The notes beneath the pieces were generated by a model that was given only the letters and a program-made list of their open reading frames with translations, was not told where the DNA came from and did not search any database. Of a DNA stretch of 30,330 bases, positions 8,885 through 16,248 are shown in pieces; position 1 is the first letter of the stretch, and each line of letters starts with the position of its first letter. The position numbers and the translations under genes were made by a program. The stretch comes from a virus. The DNA is taken from the IMG/VR virus record IMGVR_UViG_3300042691_013753, positions 1 through 30,330 of that record. The stretch is one strand, 5' to 3'.

Positions 8885-10507
8885 TTATGCGTTTGTCATA
8901 GTTTTAACAGATGCCAAATAAACTTTATTTGAAGCAAATGAACTAAAGGTTAATATATCAGTTCCAGCTGCATTAGTAGGAACATAGAATGATGCAGATG
9001 GTTGGAAAACATTTGTTGAGAATGATGCCGTTGCTGCAGCTCCTGCGGTTGTTATTTCTAACATTGCTGATTGACCTGCTGAAACATTTTGTACATTGAT
9101 ATGAGTATTTGCAGATGCAGGTAATGTAAGAGTAAAGAAATTACCTTTACTTAAATCTATCGAAGCAGTTGATGAAACAATACTTGCGGATACTACATTA
9201 GAATATACAGAGCCAGTTAGTGTTAGTGAACCTGATATAGTTGCCGAACCACTAATTACTGCTCCACCTACAACTGTCAAATCTACTGCTGCTGAACTTG
9301 ATATACTTACTGAACCAGTTACCTGTAATGGTCTCAATATCTGAACTTGACCACTACCATAATCACTATATGGTTGGAATTTAATTGCTTTGGAATAACC
9401 AGTATTAGGGTCATAATCACCTATATATGAACCAGTACCATCTATACTTAATTGAATAGTTCCTTCAGCATTCTCTAAAACTATTTCTTGAAATTGTGTC
9501 CCACCAAGATTACTATATACTGCATTTCCTGCAGTCATAATTGTTATTCCACTACCACTATCAATACGAACTGAACCTGATGAAATTGTAGTTCTATTTC
9601 CTCCAACAGAACCAGTTACAAATATATTACCTATAACTGTTACATCATTTACTTGGGAACCTGATACTAAAAGGGAACCAGTGATTACTGCATTACCAGT
9701 AATGTTTTGATTACCTACGAAGGTATTAGAACCCGTAGTTGCAAATGAACCTGTTATGCTTTCAATTGATGATAATCTTGCATTAGTAGATGCGGTATAT
9801 AAATTAACTGATTGTGTATATTGAGCAAATTCTGCTTCTGATACAAATCCTGCATCTAATGAAGATGAAAAACTCAACAACTGTGAAATAGATGCCGTAG
9901 CAGATAGATTGAAACTATTCTGTGATGCAGTTAACTGATTTAATGAATCAATTGATACTTTAGCAGATGCAGTAAATGCGTTAGTAGATGCCGTATATGC
10001 ATTAAAAGATGCAGATGGTGTATTACTTGTATCAGTTAATACGGTAATAGATGCTATAGCTCCATCTACATTCGGTATAATACTTGCTGATACAAATCCG
10101 TTAAAGAAGAATCTAGTTGATGTTCCTATACTTGCACCATTAACTATAATTTGATTTATAGATGAACTCCATGCATTTAATGAAGAAGTTGTAGATTCTA
10201 AATTATTTAATCTACCTGTTGCAGATTGAGTGAATGTATTAACACCACTATTAACTGATAATTGAGATGCAGTAAAAGAATTAAGTGCAGTAAAGGATGG
10301 TTGTTGTGATGAAGTAAATACTTCCAACGCATCTATTTGTTGATTCCAACTTGCTGAATCCGCAGTATATTCGATTTGATTTACTGTAGAATCAATCACA
10401 TCAACATTAAATGCTCTTAAATCAGATGGAGTAATACTTCCATTATTGTTATTTGGAAATGATTGATTATTCTCTACTATTAATGCCTGCTTTGATATTT
10501 GTGCCAT
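8885..10507 (-). CDS. Trimeric tail fibre protein
   Basis: 540 residues. The N-terminus (MAQISKQALIVENNQSFPNN) may attach to the tail. Residues about 40-250 have repeating FTAS..SA..I..L patterns suggesting trimeric coiled coil or beta-helix. Then come TGSNTFVGNQNITGN-type strands, a module around residues 330-420 (ENAEGTIQLSIDG, SDYGSGQVQILRPLQV) paralogous to one in the fibre at 1-2820, and a C-terminal tip domain (FFTLTLPASANTHINVQN to YLASVKT). It precedes the lectin-like gene with one intervening base. Its position between the terminase-side genes and the capsid genes is unusual for a fibre. Confidence 0.8.
   Translation of the reverse strand: MAQISKQALIVENNQSFPNNNNGSITPSDLRAFNVDVIDSTVNQIEYTADSASWNQQIDALEVFTSSQQPSFTALNSFTASQLSVNSGVNTFTQSATGRLNNLESTTSSLNAWSSSINQIIVNGASIGTSTRFFFNGFVSASIIPNVDGAIASITVLTDTSNTPSASFNAYTASTNAFTASAKVSIDSLNQLTASQNSFNLSATASISQLLSFSSSLDAGFVSEAEFAQYTQSVNLYTASTNARLSSIESITGSFATTGSNTFVGNQNITGNAVITGSLLVSGSQVNDVTVIGNIFVTGSVGGNRTTISSGSVRIDSGSGITIMTAGNAVYSNLGGTQFQEIVLENAEGTIQLSIDGTGSYIGDYDPNTGYSKAIKFQPYSDYGSGQVQILRPLQVTGSVSISSSAAVDLTVVGGAVISGSATISGSLTLTGSVYSNVVSASIVSSTASIDLSKGNFFTLTLPASANTHINVQNVSAGQSAMLEITTAGAAATASFSTNVFQPSASFYVPTNAAGTDILTFSSFASNKVYLASVKTMTNA
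9270..9510 (-). repeat. Fibre module duplicated from or to 258-500
   Basis: About 240 bp here match about 240 bp at 258-500 in the other fibre gene. Shared protein phrases are VENAEGTI/LENAEGTI, YGSGQVQ(I/L)LRPL and a following SGSAA-type strand. Several DNA stretches are near-identical, for example the CTTGACCACTACCATAA core. The best explanation is module exchange or duplication between the two fibre genes. Confidence 0.75.
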
Positions 10508-10521
10508 GTCTATGTTTTTAT

Positions 10522-10797
10522 TTATTCTAATACAATTTCAAAACCATCAGAGTATCCATCAGAGAATGCTCCACCACCTGTTCTATTAGGTGATTGTATT
10601 ACACCTATACCTTGCTCCATCAAATGTCCTTTGCAACATCTAACATCGTATGTATCACTATCCAAACATAAACATGCTCTTCTACTGTTTTTAGGTGATG
10701 ATAAACCTAAAGTAGGTCCTAAATAAACTCCTGACTGATTCTCTCTATTAACAGAATATCGGAGGTTTCCATTACGTGAATTAGACCATTTCCCCAT
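10522..10797 (-). CDS. Small cysteine-motif protein, function unknown
   Basis: 91 residues. The core RRACLCLDSDTYDVRCCKGH followed by LMEQGIGVIQ resembles a recurrent small protein of Bacteroidota phages with a CxC...CC pattern, usually near structural genes. The four cysteines could bind a metal or form disulfides. It lies between the frameshift-containing gene and the fibre. The C-terminal SDGYSDGFEIVLE is acidic. I cannot give a function. Confidence 0.65.
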   Translation of the reverse strand: MGKWSNSRNGNLRYSVNRENQSGVYLGPTLGLSSPKNSRRACLCLDSDTYDVRCCKGHLMEQGIGVIQSPNRTGGGAFSDGYSDGFEIVLE

Positions 10798-10843
10798 TAT
10801 ATGATTTCGTTTTATATAATAACACCAAATAGATTAAAAGTGA

Positions 10844-11117
10844 TTACTTCTTAATTGTTTTAATCATCTCATTATGTATCAGAGTTTCTAATTGTACTTT
10901 ATCTGCTTTATATGCTAGATATAATAAACACTTCTCTAATGGTTGCTCTACTACTTCATCGATTTTAAGGATATTCCCTTCTGCCAATTCAATAATGGTT
11001 GCATAATTTGACCACTTCTTGCTAAAATTTGCTTGATGTTGAGAGGAAGCTCCTCCTCCTTCAAATAATTCAGGGTAAAATTCAGTAAGTCTATTTGTAA
11101 ATTTAATAAAAAAAAAA
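10844..11117 (-). CDS. -1 frame extension of the gene at 10951-11610
   Basis: This frame is open from upstream of the T10 run (11108-11117) to a stop at 10844, overlapping the end of the 219-residue ORF. Its sequence looks like real protein (FSKKWSNYATIIELAEGNI, then QPLEKCLLYLAYKADKVQL), whereas the overlapping zero-frame tail is less so. An ATG at 11155 in this frame has no supporting leader, so I read the segment as a C-terminal extension reached by a -1 shift, giving a fusion of about 255 residues. The shift could be at the T10 run or nearer 11023-11061. A one-base assembly error would look the same. Confidence 0.55.
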
Positions 11118-11610
11118 GTGCTCCAAAGTGTACATCCATAGGGACATCCAACCATTTTTCGAAATCATCATCTCCTCTGTATGTTTCGATTGAATACATA
11201 TCACCTTTTTTATGTTTAACTGGTCTATATAATATATTCATTATCTTTGCCCAATTCTCATCCATCTCTATTGTTTTGAATTTAGTTATATCAGAATACG
11301 CACCGTATGTCATATTAGACAAGTTTGGTTCAAATCCGTATTCTATACCATCGATAGTTACAAATCGTTTAAGAGGCAAATCTACATTACCTAAAAAGTT
11401 ATTTAACTCATCTCTTATTGTATTATAAGTATCAACAGGTAATGATTTAAGATATGAGGCATCTAATCCACATAAATGATATATCATAACTGCACCAATT
11501 GCTTCATCATTATCTTTGTAGTTATTTATATCCTTTTGTAAATCTAACCACTTCTTTAGTGAAATATCTCCGTATGAAGTAGGTATTTTAATTTCTATTT
11601 CCTTTACCAT
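10951..11610 (-). CDS. Tail-assembly-chaperone-like protein with a -1 frameshift
   Basis: The 219-residue zero-frame product starts MVKEIEIKIPTSYGDISLKK. It continues with GIEYGFEPNLSNMTYGAYSD, NILYRPVKHKKGDMYSIE and PMDVHFGALFFLLNLQIDLL, a pattern I associate with a conserved Bacteroidota-phage protein of about 250 residues. The coding strand carries a T10 run read CTT TTT TTT TTA and later an AAGGAGGAGGAG purine run (11050-11061). The open frame then continues at -1 to 10844. Two-frame products of this kind are typical of tail assembly chaperones (lambda gpG/gpGT), but those normally precede the tape measure. Here the gene follows terminase. Start overlaps the previous gene by 7 nt. Confidence 0.6.
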   Translation of the reverse strand: MVKEIEIKIPTSYGDISLKKWLDLQKDINNYKDNDEAIGAVMIYHLCGLDASYLKSLPVDTYNTIRDELNNFLGNVDLPLKRFVTIDGIEYGFEPNLSNMTYGAYSDITKFKTIEMDENWAKIMNILYRPVKHKKGDMYSIETYRGDDDFEKWLDVPMDVHFGALFFLLNLQIDLLNFTLNYLKEEELPLNIKQILARSGQIMQPLLNWQKGISLKSMK

Positions 11611-11798
11611 ATATTGTTTTGTTTTAATACTAATAATAACTTCTTTACTTTTGCTTCTTCGTTATCTAATTTAGCTTGCATTAGTATAATGCCAGAACGA
11701 AGGTCCTCATTTGTTTGTTGTAACTCTTTTGCAAACAGAATCAAATCTCTGATTTCTTCTGCACTCCACATTTGTTCTTTATCTAAAACTAATGACAT
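11604..11798 (-). CDS. Small coiled-coil protein after the terminase gene
   Basis: 64 residues (MSLVLDKEQMWSAEEIRDLI), almost entirely helical, with a heptad-like second half (QAKLDNEEAKVKKLLLVLKQ). It overlaps the end of the terminase gene by 20 nt and the start of the next gene by 7 nt, so the three are probably translationally coupled. Function unknown. Confidence 0.6.
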   Translation of the reverse strand: MSLVLDKEQMWSAEEIRDLILFAKELQQTNEDLRSGIILMQAKLDNEEAKVKKLLLVLKQNNIW

Positions 11799-12933
11799 AT
11801 TTTCCTTTGGTTTGTGCTTTCTGTGTTAACTTCATCATTGCTACATATCTTGCAGCATCCAATAAGTGGTCTAATCCTCCTTCGGGTGTATCTGTTACAT
11901 ATCCGTATTTATCAGTTGCATATTGATACGCATACATCTCATTAATTAGGTTTTGTGATTTCTTATGTATATGTATCTTATGGTTCTGTAGGACTGATAT
12001 ACCAAACTTAATTGAATCAGGTCCTTTCTTTACTGCTTTAGCATTGAATCCCATTCGATATAATTCTTCTATACTTCTCGGTTCCGATGAATCACACCAT
12101 ATCTCTTCTTGCTTTGTTATATCTAATCCTTTTAATCTATCTCCTATATCCTTTAGAACTAATCCCTTCTCATATAGTATCTCTTCTAAATAAAGATTAT
12201 CACCATTCTTATACACTGCTACTACTGCAGTAGGGTCTTGTGAGTATCCCCAGTCTAATCCGAATCCAACAAACTCTGCTTCGTAATCATCTACTATCTC
12301 AAAGTTGTATATTGCTTTATCATTAGGAGCAAACTCACCCTTACCATATATCTTCCAATACTTTGGATTCTTTATTTCTAATTCTTCAATGCCCTTAACC
12401 AATTCCTTTGGTAGATACGGATTATCTTTGTAGGTAGTAACATACCTATCACAATCCTGCATCTGTCTTAACCAATGCATAGGTGATATAGTTGGATTGT
12501 AAGCAAGTATGATTTGACCTGTAGTACGGATTGATAACTGAAAGAAACTTTCCTCATCTAATTCCGATGCTTCATCCACAAATAGAATATCAGATTTTAA
12601 TCCTCTTAACTTTTCAGGATCGTCTGAATTGATAAATTGAACTATACTATCACCCAACTTATAGGTTCTATCAGTAATGTTCCAATCATCATCTCTCCAC
12701 ACTCCTAATCCTTTCAGTATATCGGTGAAATCTTTGATTATGGTCCTCTTTAGTGATGGGATGGTTCTTCGTACCACCGTAATGGTTTGCGTTGATTCTA
12801 GCCCCCTTACAATGAGAAATTGGAGTATTCCGTACGACTTACCCGAACGTGTGCCACCTATGTGTTGACTCACTCTTTTAGTTGAATCTAATAAGTGCTC
12901 AAAAGTGATTGTAGTATTAATTTCCAGATTCAC
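11779..12933 (-). CDS. terL: Terminase large subunit
   Basis: The packaging motor ATPase and nuclease, 384 residues. The Walker A motif GGTRSGKS is at 26-33 and the Walker B ILFVDE at 116-121 followed by ASELD. The C-terminal RNase-H-like nuclease has acidic residues in GLDWGYSQDPTA (D227), IWCDSS (D281) and GGLDHLLDAARY (D355/D359). The layout matches Terminase_3/Terminase_3C (PBSX-type) enzymes. The start is a GTG at 12933, overlapping the small-subunit gene by 17 nt. No ATG exists upstream of the ATPase core, so GTG is likely real. All key residues appear present. Confidence 0.93.
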   Translation of the reverse strand: MNLEINTTITFEHLLDSTKRVSQHIGGTRSGKSYGILQFLIVRGLESTQTITVVRRTIPSLKRTIIKDFTDILKGLGVWRDDDWNITDRTYKLGDSIVQFINSDDPEKLRGLKSDILFVDEASELDEESFFQLSIRTTGQIILAYNPTISPMHWLRQMQDCDRYVTTYKDNPYLPKELVKGIEELEIKNPKYWKIYGKGEFAPNDKAIYNFEIVDDYEAEFVGFGLDWGYSQDPTAVVAVYKNGDNLYLEEILYEKGLVLKDIGDRLKGLDITKQEEIWCDSSEPRSIEELYRMGFNAKAVKKGPDSIKFGISVLQNHKIHIHKKSQNLINEMYAYQYATDKYGYVTDTPEGGLDHLLDAARYVAMMKLTQKAQTKGKYVISFR

Positions 12934-13216
12934 TACCTGTTTTGTTTATATTCACATTTATAGATTGTATCTTTTGTTCTATCTCCCCTTTCAGTTCCGT
13001 TCTACTCAATTTAGGAAGCATGTACTCCATCAACTTCAGAGAGAGTTCGATTGCTCTTTCAGGGTCGTTCTTTCGGATTTTTTCCAAATCTGATGATAGT
13101 GTGTTAAGTGTGTTATTAACTGCTCTCGCAATAGTTAACTTTGCTTCTTCAGTACTCCTATTCAATGCACCATGCGGTCTACCCTTACTTAACTTATGTC
13201 CTTTTTGAAATGGCAT
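12917..13216 (-). CDS. Terminase small subunit (probable)
   Basis: 99 residues. The N-terminus FQKGHKLSKGRPHGALNRST is the basic, Gly-rich start seen in many small terminase and DNA-recognition proteins. A helical segment follows (IELSLKLMEYMLPKLSRTEL). It lies directly upstream of the large subunit with a 17-nt overlap, the classical arrangement. It would bind the packaging site and hand DNA to the motor. A leader of about 40 A+T-rich nt precedes its ATG, so a promoter may be here. Confidence 0.75.
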   Translation of the reverse strand: MPFQKGHKLSKGRPHGALNRSTEEAKLTIARAVNNTLNTLSSDLEKIRKNDPERAIELSLKLMEYMLPKLSRTELKGEIEQKIQSINVNINKTGSESGN

Positions 13217-13258
13217 TTTTATTTATATTATTTAATTATATAACAGAGTGGGTATACT

Positions 13259-13462
13259 TTAGTAGTTGAGGGGGAAATCTATCTCATACATTTGTAGTAT
13301 GTAATCTTCATCATCCATAATGTATATCCATGCAATGCATAATACTTCTGTATATTCGAATTCAATCCTATTCTCTTTTACATCTGTCCAATTCAATCTA
13401 ATGGGAATTAGATTCTCATTATTTATCTTCATCCAAACCGAATCCCATTCTTTCCAGCTCAT
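13259..13462 (-). CDS. Small protein of unknown function
   Basis: 67 residues from the ATG at 13462, or 57 from a second ATG at 13432 (MKINNENLIPIRLNWTDV). It is acidic and aromatic-rich with a beta-strand pattern (CIAWIYIMDDEDYILQMYEI). It overlaps the end of the zinc-ribbon gene by 44 or 14 nt depending on the start. The shorter overlap is more like other junctions in this operon. It fills the space between that gene and the small terminase, which is the main reason to accept it. Confidence 0.5.
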   Translation of the reverse strand: MSWKEWDSVWMKINNENLIPIRLNWTDVKENRIEFEYTEVLCIAWIYIMDDEDYILQMYEIDFPLNY

Positions 13463-13904
13463 CCCAACTTAAATTGCGTGTATCACCCTTTTGTATCCAT
13501 TTCTGCCTTTTAGATAATTTGGGTTCTTTTACGACATCTTTTTTAGGAAGAGTCTCCCCCAACCCCTCCCTTGTCAAATATCTCCATAGAGGTCCGTTAC
13601 TCATTATCTCATCTAATTTCCTTTTTAGATAATCTCTGTATTCTTCTCTACTCATCAATAAAATCTCGTTCGTTAATTTACGATACTTTTTTGCTATTTC
13701 ATCTTTACTGCCCTTCATCTCTTCAGGTCGCATTTCTTCATAAGGTATCCACTCACCACTTTCCATTCGTTCCTGCATCTTTTCCTTATTCTTAATCCTT
13801 GCTAATTCATTTATACACGCTCTACAACTATGGACTGGAGTTGTAGGTTTGTACTCTACACCACATATTTTACATATACGGCTTGGGGGTAATGGTTTTC
13901 TCAT
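13419..13904 (-). CDS. Zinc-ribbon protein upstream of terminase
   Basis: 161 residues. The N-terminus has two CxxC pairs (CKICGVEYKP and HSCRAC), a four-cysteine zinc ribbon at about residues 11-34. A long charged helical region follows (NKEKMQERMESGEWIPYEEM, then YRDYLKRKLDEIMS) and a basic stretch (KLSKRQKWIQKGD). Such proteins next to terminase genes often act in DNA binding or packaging, and some HNH endonucleases share the ribbon. I see no HNH or other nuclease catalytic motif. DNA-binding is a reasonable guess only. Confidence 0.6.
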   Translation of the reverse strand: MRKPLPPSRICKICGVEYKPTTPVHSCRACINELARIKNKEKMQERMESGEWIPYEEMRPEEMKGSKDEIAKKYRKLTNEILLMSREEYRDYLKRKLDEIMSNGPLWRYLTREGLGETLPKKDVVKEPKLSKRQKWIQKGDTRNLSWDELERMGFGLDEDK

Positions 13905-13905
13905 T

Positions 13906-14004
13906 TTAATGTAACTTAATTATTAGAAGAAAGAATAAGAATAGGATATAGAATATGAAAAGGGTAAAGAGAGTATAATCTTTTGAAGGTTTATTAGGTT
14001 TCAT
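13906..14004 (-). CDS. Tiny single-span membrane peptide
   Basis: A 32-codon ORF, MKPNKPSKDYTLFTLFIFYI followed by a further hydrophobic stretch and IIKLH. It has a positively charged start and one clear transmembrane segment. Its ATG overlaps the stop of the sigma-like gene (TAATG) and its stop lies one base before the ATG of the zinc-ribbon gene. Those junctions, the same as elsewhere in the operon, are the reason to consider it a gene. Function unknown. Confidence 0.5.
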   Translation of the reverse strand: MKPNKPSKDYTLFTLFIFYILFLFFLLIIKLH

Positions 14005-14558
14005 TATGGTACGAATGGATTATTTATTGTACTTTTCAAATGTGCTCTTATCTTTTTTATATTGATAAATGCTGTTGATTTAGATATTCCGATTTTATCT
14101 GCCAACTGTTGTAAGGTATCATCTGATGACCAGTATAACTCAAATAACATTGCAGGTGCGAAGTTCTTTGTTTTCTTTAATCTTTGTATCTCATCCATTA
14201 CTGCCGTATGTGCATTCATCATTGCTATATCCTTATCAATATCATAAATCTCTTCCGGCTGATTGGTATAGAATTCATCAATGTAGGTAGTTCTATTTAA
14301 CTTCTTTGTTTTGTTTATCCACCTATGTTTTAGGAAACTCATACAATACATAGTATTATATGAATCACCCCAAAACAATTTTGTATTTCGTTTCTTATGT
14401 AGATACTCATACAACTCCATTACTAAATCTTCACTCTCCTGCTTATTCTTTGTGATATTGTAACCTACCTTTACTAACCATGTATGGCTCTGCCGATATA
14501 ATGTGTCTAATCTTTTAGCACATTGGATTTCAATACTACTAGAAATTTCATTTACCAT
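14004..14558 (-). CDS. Sigma-factor-like transcription regulator
   Basis: 184 residues. Residues about 40-75 (YNITKNKQESEDLVMELYEY) look like sigma region 2 of ECF factors. The C-terminus has a region-4-type helix-turn-helix (LQQLADKIGISKSTAF) followed by INIKKIRAHLK. The linker is unusually long and divergent, and the region 2 core is weak. Position at the head of the terminase and virion genes suggests a late-gene activator that redirects host RNA polymerase. An alternative is a plain HTH regulator. The gene is coupled on both sides by TAATG overlaps. Confidence 0.65.
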   Translation of the reverse strand: MVNEISSSIEIQCAKRLDTLYRQSHTWLVKVGYNITKNKQESEDLVMELYEYLHKKRNTKLFWGDSYNTMYCMSFLKHRWINKTKKLNRTTYIDEFYTNQPEEIYDIDKDIAMMNAHTAVMDEIQRLKKTKNFAPAMLFELYWSSDDTLQQLADKIGISKSTAFINIKKIRAHLKSTINNPFVP

Positions 14559-14836
14559 TACTTACGCTTATTAACCCAATCAAATAAATAATTGATTGCT
14601 CTTTTCCAATGTCCTGCACTGCTTGGACAAGTGCAAGGTTGTGGTTCATTTTCATTTCTCAATCTATTAAACATACCCCAAACATAAGGAGCTTTGTTAT
14701 CAGGAAGATAAGGACCTAGTGTGGTTATAAATTCTCTTAAATCAATAAATTCTTCCTGTGATAGTGGTTCGTATTTATCTACTTCCATATTCATAAGTTC
14801 TACAATTAGTTCTCTCTGTTTTTCTTTACTTATCAT
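14558..14836 (-). CDS. Small conserved phage protein with CTCPSSAGHW motif
   Basis: 92 residues, helical and acidic. A C-terminal PCTCPSSAGHWKRAINYL contains two cysteines and a histidine, a motif I have seen in small Bacteroidota-phage proteins. A single CxC-H set is too small for a classical zinc finger. It starts inside the end of the previous gene (11-nt overlap) and ends with a TAATG overlap with the sigma-like gene. Function unknown. Confidence 0.6.
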   Translation of the reverse strand: MISKEKQRELIVELMNMEVDKYEPLSQEEFIDLREFITTLGPYLPDNKAPYVWGMFNRLRNENEPQPCTCPSSAGHWKRAINYLFDWVNKRK

Positions 14837-15092
14837 TTACCGATTTCAATTTTGGTAATTTCATCGATGATGCCTGCGGTTGTTGTGGTATTGGATTATT
14901 TGGAGTAATTCCATTTTCCAAATCTAATAGATGTTTAATCTTATCAAAGTGTGGATGTCCTCCACTAAATGATAAACCCATACAGGCAAAGATTAGCACT
15001 AACGATTCTACTGATTCAATTCTACTGAAGTCTACTAAATAAAGTTTGTTCTTATCTACTTCTCCATCTAATGTAATTGTTGTTTCTGACAT
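14826..15092 (-). CDS. Small protein of unknown function
   Basis: 88 residues. The first half alternates strands and a hydrophobic helix (SLVLIFACMGLSFSGGHPHF). The second half is proline- and glutamine-rich (NNPIPQQPQASSMKLPK) and probably disordered. Similar short proteins with a disordered tail occur upstream of packaging genes in related phages. Nothing in it allows a functional call. Confidence 0.55.
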   Translation of the reverse strand: MSETTITLDGEVDKNKLYLVDFSRIESVESLVLIFACMGLSFSGGHPHFDKIKHLLDLENGITPNNPIPQQPQASSMKLPKLKSVNDK

Positions 15093-15112
15093 TTTGTTTT
15101 TTATTTAATTGT

Positions 15113-15325
15113 TTATAATTTAATTCCTTCGTTACATCCGAAGAATTCGTTTAACCAAATCCTACGTTCCTCACAGCCGCAGTTTTCGTACCCAAGGTTG
15201 AACGCAATCCAACTGGCTATATCCTTACCCCATCCGAGTGTTAAAACATTGATAAGCCCATCTAAAATGTTTCCTACTTTAATAATACAAATCTTCTTCA
15301 TATCCTTTATTATCTTAATGGCCAT
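15113..15325 (-). CDS. Small protein with C-terminal CGCxxRRxxLN motif
   Basis: 70 residues. A hydrophobic, amphipathic first half (ICIIKVGNILDGLINVLTLG) is followed by LGYENCGCEERRIWLNEFFG. The CGCxxRRxxLN ending is a recurrent signature of tiny phage proteins of unknown role; the cysteines may bind a metal. The ATG at 15325 lies inside the end of the preceding membrane-protein gene. An internal ATG (MKKICI) nine codons in is an alternative start. Confidence 0.6.
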   Translation of the reverse strand: MAIKIIKDMKKICIIKVGNILDGLINVLTLGWGKDIASWIAFNLGYENCGCEERRIWLNEFFGCNEGIKL

Positions 15326-15465
15326 CTCCAGCCTTTTTTCTTTCCTCTAATTACTAAATAGGTACATCCTATTCCAAATGTAGTTAATAACCATACAGGT
15401 GAGTTGATTACAACACCTACTGAAACTATTACAACTACTGCTATAAAACTTAATCCTTGTTCCAT
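15310..15465 (-). CDS. Tiny two-span membrane protein
   Basis: A 51-codon ORF, MEQGLSFIAVVVIVSVGVVI then SPVWLLTTFGIGCTYLVI and a basic tail GKKKGWRWPLR. Two hydrophobic segments separated by a short NSP turn suggest a helical hairpin with cytoplasmic basic end. It overlaps the next gene by 16 nt and the preceding RHH gene by 16 nt. It might be a holin-like or superinfection protein, but size and topology alone do not decide. Confidence 0.55.
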   Translation of the reverse strand: MEQGLSFIAVVVIVSVGVVINSPVWLLTTFGIGCTYLVIRGKKKGWRWPLR

Positions 15466-15614
15466 TGTTTCCTTTCATTATTAGCTAATGATTGACGGAT
15501 AAGTGCTGCTACAAATCCTCCTATCTGAAATCCATTATGTTTACAAAACTCTCTTAATCTTTGGTGTACATCTTCAGGCAATTGTACCATACCATATTTT
15601 TTATTTCCTTTCAT
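15450..15614 (-). CDS. Ribbon-helix-helix-like small DNA-binding protein
   Basis: A 54-codon ORF. The segment YGMVQLPEDVHQRLREFCKH followed by GFQIGGFVAALIRQSL has the strand-helix-helix layout of Arc/CopG/MetJ-type repressors (strand at 7-12, helix 1 at 14-26, helix 2 at 31-43). Such dimers bind short palindromic operators. Nearby palindromes at 16228-16245 and 17208-17226 are candidate sites. It begins 11 nt after the endonuclease gene stop. Confidence 0.6.
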   Translation of the reverse strand: MKGNKKYGMVQLPEDVHQRLREFCKHNGFQIGGFVAALIRQSLANNERKQWNKD

Positions 15615-15625
15615 AACTTTTTATT

Positions 15626-16150
15626 TTAATTGTAAGTGTTTAATATGCTTGCTTTTTCTTTGAATGATTTTATAAATACCTTTTCCAATTCTCTTAAATC
15701 TTTTCTACTGATACCTTCCAATTCAATTATAGTTTCAATCTTATGATTATCTACACCCCATTTGTCAAACGATTCATGTAGAAGGGGTAATCTATTTCTT
15801 CTATTTTGCTTTGCCAATCTGTAATGGATTTTGTGTTCTCCCCATCTTATCTTCAGATGTGTTAGTGTCATACCAATATAATACTCTCCATCAGGATTCT
15901 TAATGTAATATATTTTTCCACTTTTATCAGCAGCTCTATGCTTTCTGACAATTTCACATACTCTTTTAGCATTATCTTTTTGCCATTGAGTATGGTGTTT
16001 AGGATTTAGTGTGGTTCTGAATTTGTGATTATCCACTTTATTACATTCCTTACACTTTGGTTGAAGGGAATCCTTGCTCTTGCTACATTTAGAGAAGTCT
16101 GTGGTAGGTTTGGTAATGCTACATGAGTAGCAGTGTTTGAGTGGTGTCAT
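15626..16150 (-). CDS. GIY-YIG homing-type endonuclease with zinc finger
   Basis: 174 residues. The N-terminal 40 residues carry a zinc-binding pattern (C7, C10, C33, C36; HCYSC...PKCKEC). The GIY-YIG domain begins at about 78 with KIYYIKNPDGEYYIGM. Conserved catalytic positions are visible: the two tyrosines, R102 in IRWGEH, H106, and an acidic residue in LRELEKVFIKS (about E156). It appears intact. Free-standing enzymes of this type cut related phage genomes and spread their own gene. It is the first gene after the terminator and promoter at 16206-16280, consistent with a mobile insertion. Confidence 0.85.
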   Translation of the reverse strand: MTPLKHCYSCSITKPTTDFSKCSKSKDSLQPKCKECNKVDNHKFRTTLNPKHHTQWQKDNAKRVCEIVRKHRAADKSGKIYYIKNPDGEYYIGMTLTHLKIRWGEHKIHYRLAKQNRRNRLPLLHESFDKWGVDNHKIETIIELEGISRKDLRELEKVFIKSFKEKASILNTYN

Positions 16151-16205
16151 TGTTTGCTTTTACTATAAATATCACTTATTTTAAAAAACGATAAATAATT
16201 CTTTA

Positions 16206-16234
16206 AATATACTAAATAATTTTTAGATTTACAA
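16206..16234 (-). promoter_or_regulatory. Predicted promoter for the endonuclease and following operon
   Basis: On the minus strand TTGTAA (16234-16229), a 17-nt spacer ending TAG, and TATATT (16211-16206). The site lies just downstream of a terminator and about 55 nt before the endonuclease ATG, so it could start the leftward operon. It resembles the predicted promoter at 17091-17119. Confidence 0.5.
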
Positions 16235-16245
16235 GTATCTGTAAA
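16228..16245. promoter_or_regulatory. Palindrome over the -35 region (candidate operator)
   Basis: TTTACA, a 6-nt centre, then TGTAAA. It covers the predicted -35 box of the leftward promoter. The half-sites resemble those at 17208-17226 (TTTGACA/TGTCAAA). A phage regulator could bind both. Confidence 0.4.
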
Positions 16246-16248
16246 TAA

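Noticed and set aside
10844-11155. A separate 103-residue gene starting at ATG 11155
   Set aside because: The first residues (MVGCPYGCTLWSTF) are a shifted reading of well-supported zero-frame sequence and there is no start signal; only the part after the shift site looks like real protein.
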